Assembly: GCA_046758845.1 (NCBI GenBank)
Contig: JBHIBA010000171.1
Location: 1-9,675, forward strand
Direction of reading: 5' to 3'
Source of the DNA: JBHIBA01 sp046758845
GTDB lineage: Bacteria > UBA8248 > JACPRG01 > G963555815
DNA length: 9,675 bases
Positions within the stretch are counted from its first letter, which is position 1; every line of letters starts with the position of its first letter. Both the position numbers and the translations under genes were made by a program. Below, in pieces: positions 6,265-9,675 of this stretch. The notes beneath the pieces are model-generated. The model saw only the letters and a program-made list of their open reading frames with translations, had not been told where the DNA came from and made no database searches.

Positions 6265-7014
6265 GTGTCGCCAACCGATCGTCTCAGGCGCCCGGGAATT
6301 GGGAGGGCGGGAGCGAGGTGGGGGGGCCGCTTCATCGGGGCGATGGCCTACGCCCTGGCGGCGACCCTTCGGGCCCGGATCCTGTTCCCCGAGCGGGAGG
6401 TTTCCCGGACGGCGGGCCGCTCCGGTCGGATCTATTCCGTCTGGCACGGCCGGATGCTCTATCCCGCCTTTTTCCGGCGGAAGTTGCGGGCGTTGGTCCT
6501 CGTCAGCCTGAGCCGCGATGGGGAGATCCTCGCCGGCGCCCTTCAGGCGCTGGGGTATCGAACCGCTCGGGGCTCCACTTCGCGCGGCGGCCCCCCGGCC
6601 CTGAGGCGCTTGCTGAAGAGCCTTCAGGAAGGTGAGGACGTGGCCATCGCCTCGGACGGCCCCCGCGGACCCGCGCTGCGCGTCCAGCCGGGGATCATCC
6701 ACCTGGCCTCCCGCTCGGGGGCGCCGGTGATCCCCATCGTCTTCGGCGCGGCGCGCGCAAAGACCTTCGCCAGTTGGGACCGGTTTTGTTTGCCCTATCC
6801 CTTCGCGCGCGTCGCCCTGGTCTTCGGCAGACCCCTCACGGTCCCGCGCGAGGCCGACGGGTTGCTGCTCGAGGCGAAACGTCTTGAGCTGGAGACGGAA
6901 ATGCTCTGGGCCCTGGAGGCCGCCGACGCAGCGGCGAAGGGCAAGCCCCTGCCGCCTGTTCCGGCCAGGGACGCTGAGGAAGCCAGGTCCGATGCGCGGT
7001 ACGGAAATTCCTGA
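6265..7014 (+). CDS. lpxJ: DUF374 lysophospholipid-acyltransferase-like protein, probable lipid A late acyltransferase (LpxJ-like)
   Basis: With GTG 6265 as start the protein has 249 residues. It carries the DUF374 signature set: WHGRML (60-65), SLSRDGE (81-87), RGSTSRGG (102-109), ASDGPRGP (129-136) and SWDRFCLPYPF (170-180). The N-terminal helix RFIGAMAYALAATLR probably associates with the membrane. DUF374 includes LpxJ, first shown for Helicobacter pylori Jhp0255: a lipid A secondary acyltransferase unrelated to LpxL that can act before Kdo is added. Position between lpxB and waaA fits that role, so I infer it adds a secondary acyl chain to a lipid A intermediate; a phospholipid acyltransferase role is the alternative. 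The classical HX4D acyltransferase motif is not seen after WH, as expected for this family. ATG 6343 as start would cut the conserved N-terminal helix. The C-terminal 25 or so residues are low-complexity and probably dispensable. Confidence 0.82.
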   Translation: MSPTDRLRRPGIGRAGARWGGRFIGAMAYALAATLRARILFPEREVSRTAGRSGRIYSVWHGRMLYPAFFRRKLRALVLVSLSRDGEILAGALQALGYRTARGSTSRGGPPALRRLLKSLQEGEDVAIASDGPRGPALRVQPGIIHLASRSGAPVIPIVFGAARAKTFASWDRFCLPYPFARVALVFGRPLTVPREADGLLLEAKRLELETEMLWALEAADAAAKGKPLPPVPARDAEEARSDARYGNS

Positions 7015-7132
7015 CGCCCGTCGAACGCGGCGCCCCGAAACCATCCTTTAGAGTGACGGGAATGACCGGGCCCGGGATTCGAGCCCGCCGGTTCGAGGCA
7101 TCTCGCGCCCCTTCCGGGGAAGGCGTGGAAAC
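7015..7132 (+). other. 118-base intergenic gap with a GC-rich inverted repeat
   Basis: This is the largest gap between genes in the cluster. It contains CGGGC (7067-7071) and GCCCG (7083-7087), able to form a 5-bp stem with an 11-base loop, or an alternative outer CCGG/CCGG pairing (7066-7069 with 7088-7091). No T-run follows, so it does not look like an intrinsic terminator. I see no convincing promoter hexamers. AAGG at 7120-7123 lies 9 bases before the waaA start and is its likely ribosome binding site. Confidence 0.4.
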
Positions 7133-8452
7133 GTGTTCTTCCTTTACAACGCGCTTTTGACGGCGGCCGTCCCGGTCCTTGCCGCCTATTGGGGCTTTCA
7201 GGCCCTGTTCCGTGGAAAGGCCCGGCGGGGGCTCCGCGAGAGGCTGGGCTTTCCGGATTTGCCGGCTGTCTCCAATGGCCCCCCGACCCTTTGGATTCAT
7301 GCCGTTTCGGTGGGAGAGGTCCACGCGGCGGCCCCCTTCACCCGCGCGCTGAGAGGAAAACTTTCCGGGTGGAGGTTCGTCCTCTCCACCGTCACGGAGA
7401 CCGGGCGGGAAGCCGGCGTCCGCCGCATCCCCGAGGCTGACATGCGAATCTACTTTCCCCTGGACTTCCCCTGGTCCGTCTCGGCCGCCATCCGCCGGGT
7501 GAATCCCAGCCTGGTGGTCATCGTGGAAACCGAGATCTGGCCAAACTTCCTCAGGCGTCTCCGCTCGGCCGGGATCCCCGCGGTGATCGTCAACGGCCGA
7601 ATCTCGCCGAGGTCGTTCCGGCGCTACGTCCTCATCCGGCCTTTTATGGCGAGAATTCTCGCAAGTGTGACGGGGTTCGGGATGCAGTCCGAATCCGACG
7701 CCCGGCGCATCACGGAGCTCAGGGCTCCGGCGGAGAGAGTCCGGGTGGGCGGAAACCTCAAATTCGACGATGCGGCGGAGGCAAGACCTCCGGGGCCGGA
7801 GGAAAAAAAGGCGCTCCGCAAAGAGCTGGGTTTTCCCGAGGATGCCCGCGTTTGGGTCGCCGGGAGCATCCATCCCGATGAAGAGGCCCCCGTCGTGGAG
7901 GCCTACCGGGCGCTGTTGAAAGCGCACCCGGGTCTCCGCCTCGTCCTCGCCCCCCGCCACCCGGAACGGGCGTCGGCCATCGGGGACCTCCTCCGCAGCC
8001 GCCAGATCGAGTACCATCTCCGCACAGGGGGCCAACAGCGGGAAGACGCATCGGTCTTGGTCCTGAACACGCTGGGGGAGTTGGGGAGGACATACCGGGC
8101 GGGGGATATCGCGTTCGTGGGCGGAAGCCTGATCGCATGGGGGGGCCAAAACCCTCTGGAACCCGCCGGTCTGGGTCTTCCCGTCTTGTTCGGGGGCTAC
8201 ATGCACAACTTCGAGGAGGCGGCGCGGGTCCTGGCGGAAGCGGGGCCGGGGGGCGTTTCAGGCGCACGGCGGATCGAAGGTCCTCTGCATGGCTCGGCCG
8301 CCAGGCTGGCCGAGGCGGTCTCGGAGCTGCTGGATTCGCCGGACTTGGCAAGCGCCATGGGGCAGCGGGGCAGAGAAGTCGTCCGCGCGCAAGCCGGGGC
8401 TGCTGAGCGGTACGCGGAATGGGTCGCCGAGATCGCCGCCGGGAGACCGTAG
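7133..8452 (+). CDS. waaA: 3-deoxy-D-manno-octulosonic acid transferase WaaA/KdtA (GT30)
   Basis: Transfers Kdo from CMP-Kdo to lipid IVA (or an acylated precursor) at the cytoplasmic face of the inner membrane. The product has 439 residues (E. coli 425). Residues 2-24 are hydrophobic and form the membrane anchor. Seen: WIHAVSVGEV with the catalytic glutamate E62 (54-63), VETEIWPN (131-138), NGRIS (154-158), VGGNLKFD (205-212), LAPRHPER (272-279), NTLGELG (312-318), FVGGSL (328-333) and GGQNPLEPA (337-345). The following motif, normally GPHxxNF, reads GGYMHNF (354-360). Start is GTG 7133, which gives the usual FFLYNALL opening. How many Kdo residues it adds cannot be read from the sequence. 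lpxK follows after 2 bases. Confidence 0.95.
   Translation: MFFLYNALLTAAVPVLAAYWGFQALFRGKARRGLRERLGFPDLPAVSNGPPTLWIHAVSVGEVHAAAPFTRALRGKLSGWRFVLSTVTETGREAGVRRIPEADMRIYFPLDFPWSVSAAIRRVNPSLVVIVETEIWPNFLRRLRSAGIPAVIVNGRISPRSFRRYVLIRPFMARILASVTGFGMQSESDARRITELRAPAERVRVGGNLKFDDAAEARPPGPEEKKALRKELGFPEDARVWVAGSIHPDEEAPVVEAYRALLKAHPGLRLVLAPRHPERASAIGDLLRSRQIEYHLRTGGQQREDASVLVLNTLGELGRTYRAGDIAFVGGSLIAWGGQNPLEPAGLGLPVLFGGYMHNFEEAARVLAEAGPGGVSGARRIEGPLHGSAARLAEAVSELLDSPDLASAMGQRGREVVRAQAGAAERYAEWVAEIAAGRP
8441..8445 (+). promoter_or_regulatory. Ribosome binding site for lpxK
   Basis: GGGAG within the last codons of waaA is 9 bases before GTG 8455. It favours that start over ATG 8419, which overlaps waaA by 34 bases, has only a weak purine stretch immediately upstream and adds an arginine-rich tail not expected in LpxK. 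Confidence 0.5.
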
Positions 8453-8454
8453 AG

Positions 8455-9555
8455 GTGCGGGAATTCGCAACCCCGAGGGGCGGCCTCACAGGGCTGGCCC
8501 TGCAAGAAGACCGCCTCCCGCGCGGCCTTTGGGGAGCGTGTCTGAAAGGAGGTCTCCTGGCCGCTTCCTGGTTTTACGGGGCGGGACATCTGAGCCGGAT
8601 GGCCGCCTATCGAGCCGGGATTCTCAAAACCAGGAAACTGCCCTGTTGGGCGCTCAGCGTGGGCAACCTCACGGTCGGGGGAACAGGCAAGACCCCGGCC
8701 GTCCTGGCGTTGGCCCAATCCCTCTGCGCAAAGGGACGGAGGGTGGCGGTCCTCAGCCGCGGGTACGGCGGAGAGGCCGCCGGTCCCGCGACCGTGGTGT
8801 CGGACGGTGAGCGCGTCCTTGTCCATCCCCCAGAAGCGTCGGACGAGGCCTGCCTGCTGGCTTTGCGTCTGCCCGGCGTCCCCGTCCTGACGGGGGCGGA
8901 CCGCTACACCCTGGGTCTGAAGGCGGCGGCCGATTTCGGGGTGGAGGGCGTGATCCTCGACGACGGCTTCCAACACGTTCAGCTCGCCCGAGACCTCAAC
9001 CTCCTCCTCCTGGACGCCGGCAAACCCTTCGGCAACGGCCACCTCCTGCCCCGGGGGACGCTGCGCGAGCCGCAAGGGGCCGTTGCACGCGCCGACGGCG
9101 TCCTGCTCACCCGCGCAGACACGCCCGAGCCGGAGGCGGCCGCGCGGCTTCGCCGAAAATACCCTTCTCTGCTCATCGCCGTCAGCCGCTTCATCCCCGA
9201 CGGCGTCCGCGACCTGGTCTCCGGCGAGGAGATCCAACCCGACGGCAGGCGGGCTTTCCTCGTTTGCGGGATCGCGCGCCCATCGGACTTCCGCAATCTG
9301 GCCGCCCGGGCCGGATTTGAGGAAGCGGGGATGATGGCCTTCCCGGACCATCACAGGTACGGCCCGGCGGACCTCCGGAAGGTGCAAGACAAAGCGCGCG
9401 CCTGCGGGGCGGAAGGTCTTCTTACGACGGAGAAAGACGCCGTGAAGCTGCGTCCTTATCCTCCGGGTCAACTTCCGTGCTGGTCGCTGCGGCTGCGGCT
9501 GGAGATTCTTTCCGGAGAGTCACACTGGGATCGCTGGACGGAGAAGTTCGCCTGA
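8455..9555 (+). CDS. lpxK: Tetraacyldisaccharide 4'-kinase LpxK
   Basis: Phosphorylates the 4' position of the lipid A disaccharide using ATP, at the inner membrane. GTG 8455 gives 366 residues (E. coli 328); ATG 8419 would give 378. Seen, numbered from GTG 8455: a hydrophobic N-terminal anchor around LWGACLKGGLLAASWFYG (25-42), Walker A in GNLTVGGTGKTP (70-81), SRGYGG (101-106), SDEACLLA (129-136), ILDDGFQH (167-174), FGNGHLLPRGTLREP (192-206), GIARP (272-276), FPDHHRY (296-302) and TTEKDAVKL (324-332). These are the standard LpxK motifs in order. It is the last gene of the visible cluster and starts 2 bases after waaA, so the two are probably translated together. No missing key residues were noticed. 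Confidence 0.95.
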   Translation: MREFATPRGGLTGLALQEDRLPRGLWGACLKGGLLAASWFYGAGHLSRMAAYRAGILKTRKLPCWALSVGNLTVGGTGKTPAVLALAQSLCAKGRRVAVLSRGYGGEAAGPATVVSDGERVLVHPPEASDEACLLALRLPGVPVLTGADRYTLGLKAAADFGVEGVILDDGFQHVQLARDLNLLLLDAGKPFGNGHLLPRGTLREPQGAVARADGVLLTRADTPEPEAAARLRRKYPSLLIAVSRFIPDGVRDLVSGEEIQPDGRRAFLVCGIARPSDFRNLAARAGFEEAGMMAFPDHHRYGPADLRKVQDKARACGAEGLLTTEKDAVKLRPYPPGQLPCWSLRLRLEILSGESHWDRWTEKFA

Positions 9556-9561
9556 CATTGC

Positions 9562-9612
9562 CCGCAGGCGCTTCACACGGGGGGCTTCTGTTTTCTGCGG
9601 GGGGCGCTTTTT
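9562..9612 (+). terminator. Weak candidate terminator after lpxK
   Basis: CCGCAG (9562-9567) and CTGCGG (9595-9600) are perfect inverted repeats with a 27-base loop; TTTTT follows at 9608-9612. An alternative pairing of the two GCGC tracts (9568-9571 with 9604-9607) would place the T-run directly after the stem. Long loops make both weak. It is listed because it lies at the end of the operon where a terminator would be expected. Confidence 0.25.
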
Positions 9613-9648
9613 GGGCACTCGCGTGCCGGCCGGACTGCGGTTGGAGCC

Positions 9649-9675
9649 ATGTCTGCTCAAGCCGAGCGTCTTTGG
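9649..9675 (+). CDS. Possible start of the next gene (3' truncated by the window)
   Basis: ATG at 9649 opens a frame reading MSAQAERLW to the end of the window. GGAG at 9643-9646 is only 2 bases upstream, a short spacing. Nine residues are too few to recognise a family. It may be a real gene following lpxK after a 93-base gap, or chance. Confidence 0.25.

Noticed and set aside
7066..7110. tRNA-like T-arm sequences (GGATTCGAGCCC and GGTTCGAGGC) in the gap before waaA
   Set aside because: The first has an extra A before TTCGA, neither has a proper 5-bp T-stem, and no acceptor, D-arm or anticodon arm can be built around them.

Overview
The window is one unbroken, same-strand gene cluster for building the lipid A core of the outer membrane in a high-GC diderm (Gram-negative) bacterium. 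All eleven recognisable genes lie on the + strand and most overlap or nearly touch. The order is bamA (3' end only), skp/ompH, lpxD, fabZ, lpxA, a Gfo/Idh oxidoreductase, lpxI, lpxB, a DUF374 acyltransferase (lpxJ-like), waaA/kdtA and lpxK. The gene set (LpxI instead of LpxH, a DUF374 acyltransferase instead of LpxL/LpxM, a Gfo/Idh gene after lpxA) resembles clusters I know from Desulfobacterota (Geobacter type) and probably related GC-rich lineages such as Acidobacteriota or Methylomirabilota. The phylum cannot be fixed from this sequence alone.

Region 1 (1-949) is outer-membrane protein assembly: the last strands of the BamA barrel and a complete periplasmic Skp-type chaperone. Region 2 (946-3244) holds the early acyl steps: LpxD, FabZ (which supplies and balances 3-hydroxyacyl-ACP) and LpxA. 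Region 3 (3259-6239) holds the sugar-nucleotide oxidoreductase, then LpxI (UDP-diacyl-GlcN to lipid X plus UMP) and LpxB (lipid A disaccharide synthase). Region 4 (6265-9555) holds the probable late acyltransferase, the Kdo transferase and the 4'-kinase. The last 120 bases contain no complete gene, only a weak terminator candidate and a possible start of the next gene.

Together the genes run from UDP-GlcNAc to Kdo-lipid A. LpxC, the Kdo supply genes and the MsbA flippase are not in the window. The system itself is known. The points worth checking are the start of lpxB, which has no ATG/GTG/TTG at a sensible position (ATT at 5109 is the best candidate); the Gfo/Idh gene, which raises the question of 3-amino (GlcN3N) lipid A but has no partner aminotransferase in view; the LpxI plus DUF374 combination; an altered GPH motif in WaaA; and a 118-base gap in an otherwise tightly packed cluster. 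I found no CRISPR array, tRNA, rRNA, insertion sequence or other sign of mobility.
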